Source: Xanthomonas hortorum pv. cynarae | GTDB taxonomy: Bacteria > Pseudomonadota > Gammaproteobacteria > Xanthomonadales > Xanthomonadaceae | Direction of reading: 5' to 3' | DNA length: 64,000 bases | Assembly: GCF_002939985.1 (NCBI RefSeq) | Contig: NZ_MDFM01000011.1 | Span: 1-64,000 of the forward strand | In this document: piece by piece, positions 1-8,800 of the stretch | Layout of the letters: every line of letters starts with the position of its first letter | How positions within the stretch are numbered: the stretch's first letter is position 1 | Notes under the pieces: generated by a model | What the model was told of the DNA's origin: nothing | Databases searched by the model: none | Seen by the model: only the letters and a program-made list of their open reading frames with translations | Program-made: the position numbers and the translations under genes

Positions 1-2
1 TT

Positions 3-743
3 GGCCGGTTTGCACTTTGTCGTCTTCACGATCCTGATGCTTGGAAATGCAGCCGCTCTATTTCAAAGTTCATAACACGCTCTAGCACGAGCTCGAACGT
101 AATTTTTGAAGTGTGGCGCGGTTTCTTTGGATTTTCCGATAGTGTCGCAAGGCTTCTAACAGCTTTAACCACCAAGGATGGAAAGTTACCCCAAGGCGCC
201 GTCACAAGCTCTCACCTTGCGAACTTGGCTTTCTGGCGACGAGAGCACTCGCTGTACCTGAGTCTAGCGTCAGAAGGGGTTACTTACTCACGCTATGTCG
301 ACGATGTCACTTTCTCATCGCGCCTAAACATGAAACCAGAAGCGTTGACACGCAATATCGCACGACTATACGGAATGATGACGTCTTTGGGCTACCGCGC
401 ACATCGAGGAAAGCAAGAAATACAGCGCGCCCATAACAAAATGCGCGCAACTAAACTACTAGTAAACCGGCGCGCGGCTCTGACAAATCCTGAACGACAG
501 GCGATCCGCGCTGCGGTCTATTTAGTCGAACGGCAGGCAAGCGTAGGCCAAGGGCTACTTGACGTCGATTTCATCAAACAGCTGAATACCGTAGCAGGCC
601 GCGTAGCTCGCCTTAAACGATTACATATAACAGAGGGTCAAGCCCTGCAGCTTCGTCTCCAAGAGCTGCGTTCAAGCATCCAAAAAAATGATAACAATCA
701 GCGCGCTTCCGATTTGACTCTTAAGACTATGAGTTACCCCTAG
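3..743 (+). CDS. Retron-like reverse transcriptase, C-terminal part (5' end outside window)
   Basis: The reading frame is open from the left edge, so the start lies outside the window; a GTG at 111 is internal, not a credible start. The palm-domain blocks LPQGAVTSS and YSRYVDDVTFSS mark an RNA-directed DNA polymerase of the retron or defence-RT type. They are followed by the thumb-like stretch LLVNRRAALTNPERQAIRAA and a terminal GRVARLKRLH helix common in these bacterial RTs. Two oddities stand out. In the motif A region (ISKF...TSSNVIF) the residue before ISKF, where the first catalytic Asp is expected, is Ser. The retron VTG triplet position reads ATK. The enzyme may therefore be divergent or decayed. 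Base composition is AT-richer than most of the window, as in the next gene, which fits joint acquisition. Family call firm; retron class and activity unproven. Confidence 0.8.
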   Translation, partial: GRFALCRLHDPDAWKCSRSISKFITRSSTSSNVIFEVWRGFFGFSDSVARLLTALTTKDGKLPQGAVTSSHLANLAFWRREHSLYLSLASEGVTYSRYVDDVTFSSRLNMKPEALTRNIARLYGMMTSLGYRAHRGKQEIQRAHNKMRATKLLVNRRAALTNPERQAIRAAVYLVERQASVGQGLLDVDFIKQLNTVAGRVARLKRLHITEGQALQLRLQELRSSIQKNDNNQRASDLTLKTMSYP

Positions 744-962
744 TGTTGCGCCAAGGTGAGGAATGGCGACCCAGATGTCTTTCTCTCAATGTAAATTCTG
801 CTGTTCGATTACTTGGATGTAATATGAAATGGCTGCATGCCAAAGAAGGAAAATCTCTAAGGTTAGCGATTCATGCCATGATGAATACTGCATTTTCTAA
901 ATTAATTTTATAAATATACAATTAGCCCCTTGGAACCTAGAAGAATATAAGAGAGGCGCGAA
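744..962 (+). other. AT-rich spacer between RT and HEPN-like gene
   Basis: This 219-bp noncoding spacer becomes very AT-rich near 895-925 (TATAAATATACAATTAG), giving plausible -10 hexamers for the downstream gene. A purine-rich GAGAGG about 8 bases before the TTG at 963 looks like its ribosome-binding site. No clear hairpin resembling a retron msr-msd RNA could be recognised by eye; such an RNA would more often lie upstream of the RT, outside the window. Confidence 0.4.
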
Positions 963-2276
963 TTGAATTTAGGTATAACATTAACCTGCAGGACCTGCGA
1001 CAAAGATACGGACTGTCGTATCGGATTTTCGAATCGTCCAATTCAGCCATTGCAGCTGGCTTGCCCTCATTGCCGGTCGCTGATGGAGATTACGTTAGAT
1101 ATTAGTACAGGTTCAGGTCGTAGCCTCATCTTCAAAAATGCCTCTCAACTTGAAGATCGTTCCTATGGGGGTCCATTCGACGGGCGTAACCCCTTTTTCA
1201 ACCTGCACTTGGACTTCCCAGTGCATAGCGGCAAATACGTAATCGGCAATACTCCTTTTTTTGCAGCCATGAGGGCATTACGAGCCGAGCACCCAGATGA
1301 TGCACTGCCGTTGATGATCAAGTTTTCTGAAAAAATGAATTTACTAAATCGACTCGCACTGCAGGAGGATGATATCCGCCGCACTATCCGTCTGTACTTC
1401 GGAGCGAACAAGCAGCTCTTCAAGCAGCGTGCCTCGGCACTCATCGGTCACGACTTTGGCCCATCTTTGGAGCAGGGCGTCCTCGACGATGTTCTATATA
1501 GTTTCCTATCAACAGTTTCCGCTGCCCTGATTAATGTTGAAGAAGACAGCATTTGGACAGATAGGGCCGTCCAGCGACTTGAAAAATTGGCCGAGATCGA
1601 CCCTGCCGCTTTTGATGATTTTCTAGCACATCTGCATAAAACAAAGTTCCTGGAAAATCTTCGGCATGACTGTGTGGATCTATACGCCCCGACGTATGGC
1701 GCCGAAATATCTCTCCGCCCGGCTATTTTTCTTGACTTGATCCAGGGTCCAGATGACCTACTTTCATCGGGTCGCGTCTCTTCAAAAGACTTTGGCACAT
1801 ATAAAGATCTTTATAAAGATATGTGCGAAGTATACTCCCGTCAATTGAATCTAATCGCTGCGTTGAACAACCTATCCCACCGCAGAGACTTTAATTCTTT
1901 TGCGCCCATCCAACAGGGTGTTGCTCTGAACTCTCTCGATAACTTTGCCAACAAGACTTTGTCGGAAAAGTTCAAATATCTGCAAGACAGTTGGGTGCCC
2001 CTCAATCCGGCCGCGGTGCATCCAGGAATTCGCAATGCGATTGCGCATAACGCCGTTAGGTATGATGAAGTAAGCCAAATGATCAGTTACTACCCTCACA
2101 AGGAGGGTATTAGTCAGCAACGTGAGGAAGTCATTTCCTACCTGAGCTTTATGCGCAAGCTACTGCTCCTTTTTCGCGATGTACATGCTGTTCATCAACT
2201 TATCTGGCTTCTCGGCCATCACACCTACGATTGGCAAGCCCGAACAGAGCTGTCCGTCTTCCACTACAGTGATTAA
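963..2276 (+). CDS. Zinc-ribbon protein with HEPN-type RNxxxH motif, putative RT-associated effector
   Basis: A 437-residue protein starting at TTG with a GAGAGG ribosome-binding site about 8 bases upstream. The N-terminus carries two CxxC pairs (C9/C12 and C33/C36), a probable zinc ribbon. The middle is a helical region with no family I recognise. Near the C-terminus R357-N358-A-I-A-H362, followed by N-A-V-R-Y-D-E, matches the R-N-x3-H catalytic signature of HEPN ribonucleases, and hydrophobic helices follow. HEPN proteins commonly act as toxins or defence RNases. The position 219 bp downstream of a reverse transcriptase and the shared AT-rich composition suggest a paired system, but that pairing is inference. 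Alternatives are an unrelated hypothetical protein or a non-catalytic HEPN fold. Confidence 0.65.
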   Translation: MNLGITLTCRTCDKDTDCRIGFSNRPIQPLQLACPHCRSLMEITLDISTGSGRSLIFKNASQLEDRSYGGPFDGRNPFFNLHLDFPVHSGKYVIGNTPFFAAMRALRAEHPDDALPLMIKFSEKMNLLNRLALQEDDIRRTIRLYFGANKQLFKQRASALIGHDFGPSLEQGVLDDVLYSFLSTVSAALINVEEDSIWTDRAVQRLEKLAEIDPAAFDDFLAHLHKTKFLENLRHDCVDLYAPTYGAEISLRPAIFLDLIQGPDDLLSSGRVSSKDFGTYKDLYKDMCEVYSRQLNLIAALNNLSHRRDFNSFAPIQQGVALNSLDNFANKTLSEKFKYLQDSWVPLNPAAVHPGIRNAIAHNAVRYDEVSQMISYYPHKEGISQQREEVISYLSFMRKLLLLFRDVHAVHQLIWLLGHHTYDWQARTELSVFHYSD

Positions 2277-2589
2277 CACATAGATTTGTACGAGTTTCAG
2301 CCACACACTTCCCATAGCCAAGACCGAGTGCCATGCTGGACTTGGAGTAGTGAGCCACCGACACTTGCGAGAGCCGCCGCCAGTATGCCGGCAAGGCCAC
2401 CAATCACGGGCAACCAGCGTGGCTTGTCACACTCAAGGGCCATCATTGACGTGTTCGATCAATTGTTCGCCTGTGCCTCCAGATCGGGCGGTCATGCTCG
2501 TTTTGTCAGGTAGCAGCTGTAAGTCAACTAACGCATGTGCTAAGTCATCCGTGGCCTCAGCAACTGCATGCAGGACACGCTCTACATGA
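2277..2589. other. No gene recognised; island/chromosome junction region
   Basis: About 310 bp between the HEPN-like gene and the XdhC remnant. Base composition returns to high GC here, so the right boundary of the acquired segment probably lies around 2280-2600. The short open frames show no family signature. I saw no clear attachment-site repeat, but the left boundary is outside the window. Confidence 0.4.
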
Positions 2590-2976
2590 CTAACCAATCT
2601 CGCACTCGACACCTGGTACGCCGGACGTGCATCCATTGATCTGACAGTGCGTGCCTCAGGCGAGATACGCCTCACTGAGGTGCTGGCTACTTTTTGTCCG
2701 GATGCGGTGCTGTTGATGCACCACAACTTCGAACTCGATCTTGAATCGCTGCAGGCGCTGGCAGCATCGTCGTGCGCCTTTGTCGGGCTGCTTGGCCCTG
2801 CCCGCCGTCGCGAGGATCTGCTCAAGTTCGTCAAGCCAGATCTCCTCGCACACCTGATCCCAACATTGAGGTCGCCCGTGGGGCTGCGCTTAGGAAGTTC
2901 GGGTCCAGCCGGCATCGCGCTAAGCATCTGCGCAGAGTTGGAAGCATGGAGGTCTGAGCGTTTTCAGTCGCGGTGA
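2590..2976 (+). pseudogene. 3' remnant of XdhC/CoxI-family gene
   Basis: The translation has the C-terminal XdhC pattern: PDAVLLMHHNFELDLESL, then FVGLLGPARRREDLL, then SPVGLRLGSSGPAGIALSICAELEAW. XdhC-family proteins are accessory factors for molybdenum hydroxylases, usually about 250-350 residues, so roughly the N-terminal half is missing. The frame is blocked by a stop just upstream at 2587-2589, and the only nearby start is a GTG at 2647. Its end overlaps the 3' end of the convergent acylase gene by 13 bp. The likely history is disruption of a chromosomal xdhC-like gene beside the acquired segment. Confidence 0.6.
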
Positions 2977-5432
2977 TCGCCTTGCGTCGCGCTTGGTATT
3001 GGGCTTGGCGGTGCGGCCGGCACCAGATCCATTATCTGCTCCGTCACCGCATCAACCGCCGCACGCGTGTACACCAACGGGAAATAGCTACCCTGCAGCC
3101 ACATCGGTGCGAGGTCGCGGTAGTGCGGGCTGGCCGGGTCGCCGGATTGGCCGGGGTAGTTCATGGCGCGCGAGTTATCCCAGTTGCCCAGGTCGATGAT
3201 CAGCCGTGCGGAAGGGCCGATGGTCTGGCGGAAAGTGGTGGGGTCGTAGCTGGATTGATTGGGCGTATACGGGCTGCCGCCCTTGGCGAACGGGCCCACG
3301 TCCAGCAGCGCGTGATCGGTGCCCACCGCCGCGCTCATGGCATGCGCAACCTTGTTGGTATGCAACTTGCCCCACGGCCATTGCGCAGGATCCGGCCCGT
3401 GCAGGTCGACCAGCGATTGATAGGCGCTGCGTAGCGACTCCAGCAGCAGTTGATCGCGGCGTGCGGCCGGTGCGGGGCCGAACGCGGCGCCGGGGTGTTC
3501 CAGTGCCTGCATCAACACCGCCGCATCCGGCATGCCGAAGGTGGCCGCCTCGGAGGGGCGCAGCACCAGCGCCTTGTAGGCATCGCCGAGATAGCGGCTG
3601 AACCACACTTCTTCCAACGCGGCGGCGGAGGAGGTGGCGCTCACCGTGCCATCCCAGGGTTTGAGCAACGCGAGCGCCGCCGTGGTGGCGGCATCTTGCG
3701 CGTGCAGCGGCTTGATCAGTGCGACCAGCCGCTGCGCCAGCAACGACACCTGATCGTTCTGCAATTTTTCCGAATCCTGCACGCTCACCGTTGGCAGCTG
3801 CGACAGCACCTGGGTGATGCGCGCATGCCGCGCGTCGTTGGCCCATTCGAAACCGATCCTGCGCTGCGCATACGGGTAGCCGGCAGGCAGGTTCATTTCG
3901 TTGGAGGTGGTGATGAAACCTGCTGCGGGATTCTTCGATGACGGCAGGACATCGGCGTTCCAGAAACCGTTCCACTCGTCGCGGCCGTCGCCAGGCACCG
4001 GCAGCAAGCCGTCGGACTGCACGCGGCGCGGCGTCATGCCGGCAGTGGCCCAACCGATGTTGCCCTTGACGTCTGCGTAGACCTGATTCACCGACGGCGC
4101 GCCCCAATGTACGAGTGCGTCCTTGAATTGCTCGAACGAGTCCGCCCTGAGATAACGCAAGGACCCCAGGTAGGGCGCCGTGCCCGGTTGGCTCCACACC
4201 GAACGGATCGCATAGGCGATGTGCTTGCCTGCATCGACGTAGATCACCGGCCCGTGGCGGGTGAATTGCAGCTGCTCGGTGACCGCCGCGGTATCGCGCA
4301 CCGCGATGGAGGCGTGTTCGGTGTGCAGCGGCTCCCACTTGCCGTTGTACCAATACGACGCGTTATCGGCCGGATTCAGACGGTAGACGTACAGGTCCTC
4401 CTGATCGATGTTGAAGATGGTCAGCCCGAATGCGCTGCTCTGGTTGTGGCCGATCGCGATACCGGGTGCAGTCGGCTCGCCGGCACCGATGACGTCCAGC
4501 CCCGGGCTGTTGAGATGCACGAAATAGCGCAAGCTGGGAACGCTGTAGGCGCGATGCGGGTCGTCGGCCAGCACCGCGTGGCCGGTGGCCGATTTTTGCG
4601 GTGCGATGACCCAGTTGTTGCTGCCTTCGGCGAAGGCGTCCTCGCCTGGCCGCAGTGGCGTTGTCTGCGCGTCGGCCACGTGCGTGTCGGCGCTGAGCCT
4701 GGGGCTTTGCGTCGCCAATTCGTAGACCTTCAAGACATCTTCGGGCAGACAAGGATCCAGTCCCTCTGGCACGCGGGTGGTCCAGGCCGGTTGCAACTTC
4801 TGGCGCACAGCATCGACGGCAAGCGAGGCCTTGCACGCGACCTTGGCACGCGCCACTTCGCTTTTGACGTTACGGCTCAAGCCGGTAGTGCGGATGCGCA
4901 GCACATCGTCCGGCCCCCATTTTTCCGGGCGATACGCAAACGTGCGGAATTCATACGGCAGCGCGTGCGGATGGGTGCCCAACCAATCGATGTAGGCATT
5001 GATGCCGGCAACGAAGCGCGTCACATCGCGCTGCGCGTCGGGTCCGTAACTGTTCCACTCCTCGGCCATGCTGCCGCGATACAGAAACAGCCGCGCGGCG
5101 CGATCCTGCTGCACATAGGCAGGCCCGAACGCCGCCGACAAGTGACCAAGCCCTTTGCGGCGCAGCAGATCCAGCTGAAACAGGCGGTCGCGTGCCACGT
5201 TGAAGCCCTGCACGAAAAACGCATCGTTGTCCGTTTTGGCATAAATGTGCGCCACACCCCAGCGATCCACGCGGATCTGCGCGGGCTGCTCCAATCCGGC
5301 AACTGACAGCGTGGCGTGCGTCGGTTGGGCCGCCGCTGCGCTGTTGAGCATCAGCTGGCACACCACCAGGCAGCACAGCGCTGTTGTGCTTATCGAGATC
5401 GTGCTTATCGAGATCCTGCGTGTCGACATCAT
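2964..5432 (-). CDS. Penicillin acylase family protein (Ntn hydrolase), secreted
   Basis: About 822 residues. I place the start at the paired ATG codons at 5427-5432 because the sequence after them is a signal peptide (hydrophobic TTALCCLVVCQLMLNSAAAAQ); the longer upstream open frame is not protein-like. This is an N-terminal-nucleophile hydrolase of the penicillin G acylase / acyl-homoserine-lactone acylase type, made as a periplasmic precursor. It has an alpha chain with RDRLFQLDLLRRKGLG, a spacer, then AEG|SNNW, where Ser about 271 becomes the beta-chain N-terminal nucleophile after autoprocessing. GPV, NGD-like and C-terminal PGQSGDPASPHYRD blocks also fit. The signal-peptide start contains a short direct DNA repeat encoding ISIST twice. 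Substrate (beta-lactam, AHL or another amide) cannot be told. Confidence 0.85.
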   Translation of the reverse strand: MMSTRRISISTISISTTALCCLVVCQLMLNSAAAAQPTHATLSVAGLEQPAQIRVDRWGVAHIYAKTDNDAFFVQGFNVARDRLFQLDLLRRKGLGHLSAAFGPAYVQQDRAARLFLYRGSMAEEWNSYGPDAQRDVTRFVAGINAYIDWLGTHPHALPYEFRTFAYRPEKWGPDDVLRIRTTGLSRNVKSEVARAKVACKASLAVDAVRQKLQPAWTTRVPEGLDPCLPEDVLKVYELATQSPRLSADTHVADAQTTPLRPGEDAFAEGSNNWVIAPQKSATGHAVLADDPHRAYSVPSLRYFVHLNSPGLDVIGAGEPTAPGIAIGHNQSSAFGLTIFNIDQEDLYVYRLNPADNASYWYNGKWEPLHTEHASIAVRDTAAVTEQLQFTRHGPVIYVDAGKHIAYAIRSVWSQPGTAPYLGSLRYLRADSFEQFKDALVHWGAPSVNQVYADVKGNIGWATAGMTPRRVQSDGLLPVPGDGRDEWNGFWNADVLPSSKNPAAGFITTSNEMNLPAGYPYAQRRIGFEWANDARHARITQVLSQLPTVSVQDSEKLQNDQVSLLAQRLVALIKPLHAQDAATTAALALLKPWDGTVSATSSAAALEEVWFSRYLGDAYKALVLRPSEAATFGMPDAAVLMQALEHPGAAFGPAPAARRDQLLLESLRSAYQSLVDLHGPDPAQWPWGKLHTNKVAHAMSAAVGTDHALLDVGPFAKGGSPYTPNQSSYDPTTFRQTIGPSARLIIDLGNWDNSRAMNYPGQSGDPASPHYRDLAPMWLQGSYFPLVYTRAAVDAVTEQIMDLVPAAPPSPIPSATQGDHRD

Positions 5433-5802
5433 GCGTGGCACACCTTGCGGGTGAAAAGGGCGGTGTTCAGCGGCATGTTCGTTATCCCATCGGCAGCCGC
5501 GCAGGCTGCGGCATTGTGGCGTGTTGCGTGCGGTTGCCGCAGAACCACCGGCGCGAAAAACGAATCCCAGCTGCAGCACTGGCCGCATCTTCAACCGGCG
5601 ATCATCGCCGCCAGTACAGCGCTTTTTGCGCCGCCTGGGTGGACGCGGGCGTGCAGTCTTCCATCACCCATCTCGGCGTGAAGCGTGCGTCGATCAGCCA
5701 ACGACTGCAACGCGTCCGCATTGCTGCCTTCACATGCCACACAGGGCAAGCGCGCATGATCGTCGCCTCTAGCGGCTCTTATGCTGCACAGGTTATGTCT
5801 CC
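5433..5802. other. Divergent intergenic region, acylase / ndvB
   Basis: About 370 bp between the divergent starts of the acylase and the glucan synthase. It must hold both promoters, but no strong -35/-10 pair or operator was recognised. Nothing protein-like was seen. Confidence 0.4.
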
Positions 5803-8800
5803 ATGCCGCCACAGCGGAAGGCTTCTGCGTTCTCTCTCTGGTGGCAGTCGATTACCCAACCAGCAGCAACCCTGCAGCATCCGTCGGTGCGGGATGCAGT
5901 GCCTGAAGGCGCCGCCTTGTTTGGCGACGAGCAGATGGAGGCGCTGGGGCACAGCCTGGCGCAGGCGCATGTGCTCTACACCGGGCCAACCCGCGAGCTG
6001 CTGTTGTCGCAACTCAAGTTCAACGAACGCGCACTCGGCACGGCCGCAGCGCGATTGACCGAAATGTCGGCCGATGGCTTGCGCCTGCATCCGGCCGGCG
6101 AGTGGTTGCTGGACAACTATTATCTGGTCGAGGAACAGATGCGCCTGGCGCGTCAGCATCTTCCACCCGGTTACAGCCGGCAATTGCCGCGTCTGCGCAC
6201 GCCCACCTCGGTTGGCCTGCCGCGCGTCTACGAGCTGGGCCTGGAAGTGGTGGCGCATGGCGACGGGCGCGTGGATACGATCACGCTGAGCCGTTTCATT
6301 GCAGCCTATCAACAGGTGGCGCCACTCAAACTCGGCGAGCTGTGGGCGATTCCGATCATGTTGCGGCTGGCGCTGATCGACAACCTGCGCCGCATTGCCG
6401 AAGACATCATGCACGATGGCCGCGACACCCGGCTGGCGGCGCATTGGGCCGCGTTGCTCAACGCCACGGCGGCGGCGCAGCCCAAGGACGTGGTGGTGGT
6501 GGTGGCCGACATGGCGCGCTCAAAGCCGCCGGCCACCGGCGCGTTCGTGGCCGAGCTCACGCGCGGCATCCAGGGCCGCGGGCCGGTGTTGTCGATGGCC
6601 AGCGCCTGGGTGGAGCAGTGGCTGGCAAGCGAAGGCCACAGTGTGGAAGGCCTGGTGCATGCCGAGAGCCAACGCCAGGCGGCCGAACAGGTGGCGATCA
6701 GCAACAGCATCGGCAGCCTGCGGTTTCTGGACGAAATGGATTGGCGCGATTTCGTCGAGGCCATGAGCGTGGTCGAGCAGACCTTGCGCAAGGATCCGGC
6801 CGACGTCTACGCGCGCATGGATTTCCACACCCGCGATAGCTACCGGCATGTGGTGGAGCATCTGGCGCAGCGCCTGGACCGCGACGAGCCGGCGGTGGCC
6901 GAGTGCGTCCTGCGCCTGGCCGCGCAGCCGGGCTCCGATGCACCGGTGGCCAGCCACGTGGGCTATTACCTGGTGGATACGGGATTGCCGCTGCTGCGTA
7001 GCGCGCTGCGCGACCCAGCCGCACCCGGCACACCGAAACCACCGCGCCCGCGCGCGCGACGCGTTGCGCTGCCGGTGTACCTGCTGCCGATCGCCGTGAT
7101 CGCCGTGCTGTGGAGCGGTGTATTGCTGCAGGGCGTGAGCGCATTGCCACCAGCGCTATGGTGGATCACCGCCGGCATCGCGCTATTGGCCGCCAGCGAG
7201 TTGGGCATCGCCCTGGTCAACTGGGTGGCCACACTGTGGGTGCGCCCGCATCCGTTGCCGCGCATGGACCTGAGCCTGGGCATTCCACCCGATTGCCGCA
7301 CGCTGGTGGTGATGCCGAGCATGCTGGTCAGCCCCGAGGCCATCGACGAGCTGGTCGACGCGTTGGAGGTGCATTACCTGGCCAACCGCGACGAGCAGTT
7401 GTACTTCGCGCTGCTCACCGATTTTCTCGATGCCGCGCAAGCGCTGTTGCCTGGCGACATGGCATTGGTGGCGCATGCGGCGCAGCACATCGACCGGCTC
7501 AACGCGGCCTATGCCGATGCGCACGGCGATCGCTTCTTCCTGCTGCATCGCGCACGCCAGTGGAACGCGGGCGAAGGCTGCTGGATGGGCGCAGAGCGCA
7601 AGCGCGGCAAGCTCGAAGCGCTCAACCGCCTGTTGTGCGCGGGCGATGCGCCGCTGCAGGCAGCCCACGAATTCCTGCAGGTGCAAGGCGATGTCGCCGC
7701 GCTGGTGCAGGTGCGCTATGTGATCACGCTCGATAGCGACACCCACCTGCCGCGCGATGCGGCACGCGCGCTGGTCGGGGCGATGTCGCATCCGTTGAAT
7801 GTGCCGCGCATGGATACGGCCGGGCAGATCGTCGAGGCCGGTTACGGCATCCTGCAGCCCGGCCTGGGCACCGGCATGAGCGAGGGTGGCGAATCGCGGT
7901 TTGCGCGCATGTTCGGCATCGAGCCGGGCATCGACCCGTACACCCGCGTGGTGTCGGACGTGTATCAGGATCTGTTTGGCGAAGGCTCCTTCATCGGCAA
8001 GGGCATCTATGCGGTGGCCACCTTCGAGCAGGTACTGGCCGGCCGCTTCCCCGATAACCGCGTGCTCAGCCATGACTTGCTGGAAGGCTGCTATGTGCGC
8101 GCCGGTTTGCTCAGCGACGTGCGCCTGTACGAGCGCCATCCGCAGCGCTACGCCACCGATGCCAAGCGCCGCGCGCGCTGGGTGCGTGGCGACTGGCAGT
8201 TGCTGCCATGGCTGCTGCCGTGGGTGCCCGACCAAGGTGGCCGGCGCGCGCGCAATCCGTTGTCGTGGTTGTCGCGCGGCAAGCTGCTGGACAACCTGCG
8301 CCGCAGCCTGGTGGCACCGGCGGCGTTTGCATTGTTGCTGATCGGCTGGCTGTGCTCGCCCACTCCCTTACGCTGGACGCTATGGATGCTGGTGTTGTGG
8401 CTGCTCCCGGGTCTGTGTTCGGCGGTGTATGCGCTGGCGCATCCGCCCGAGGGTCTGGGGTTGCGTCATCACGCGCGCCAGGTTGGGGTGGGGCTGCGTC
8501 AGCACCTGCTGCGCACCGGCGTGGTGCTGGCCTGCCTGCCGTTCGAGGCGGGGCTGCAGCTGGCGGCCATCGCGCGCACGCTGGTGCGGATGTCGATCAC
8601 CCAGCGCCATCTGCTGCAGTGGGCGCCGTCCAGCGAAGTGGAGCGCAGCGCGCGCAGCGGCAATGCCGAACAACAGCTGATGGCCGGCGCCGCCTGCAGT
8701 GCGGCGCTGGTAATCGCCGCAGTGGCATGGTGGTCGCCGTTGGCGTTGTGGACGGCGCTGCCGCTGGGGCTGGCATGGATGGGCGCGCCGTGGTTGATGG

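Noticed and set aside
111-113. GTG as the start of the reverse transcriptase
   Set aside because: The frame continues open to the left edge and the motif A region lies upstream of this codon, so the gene must begin outside the window.
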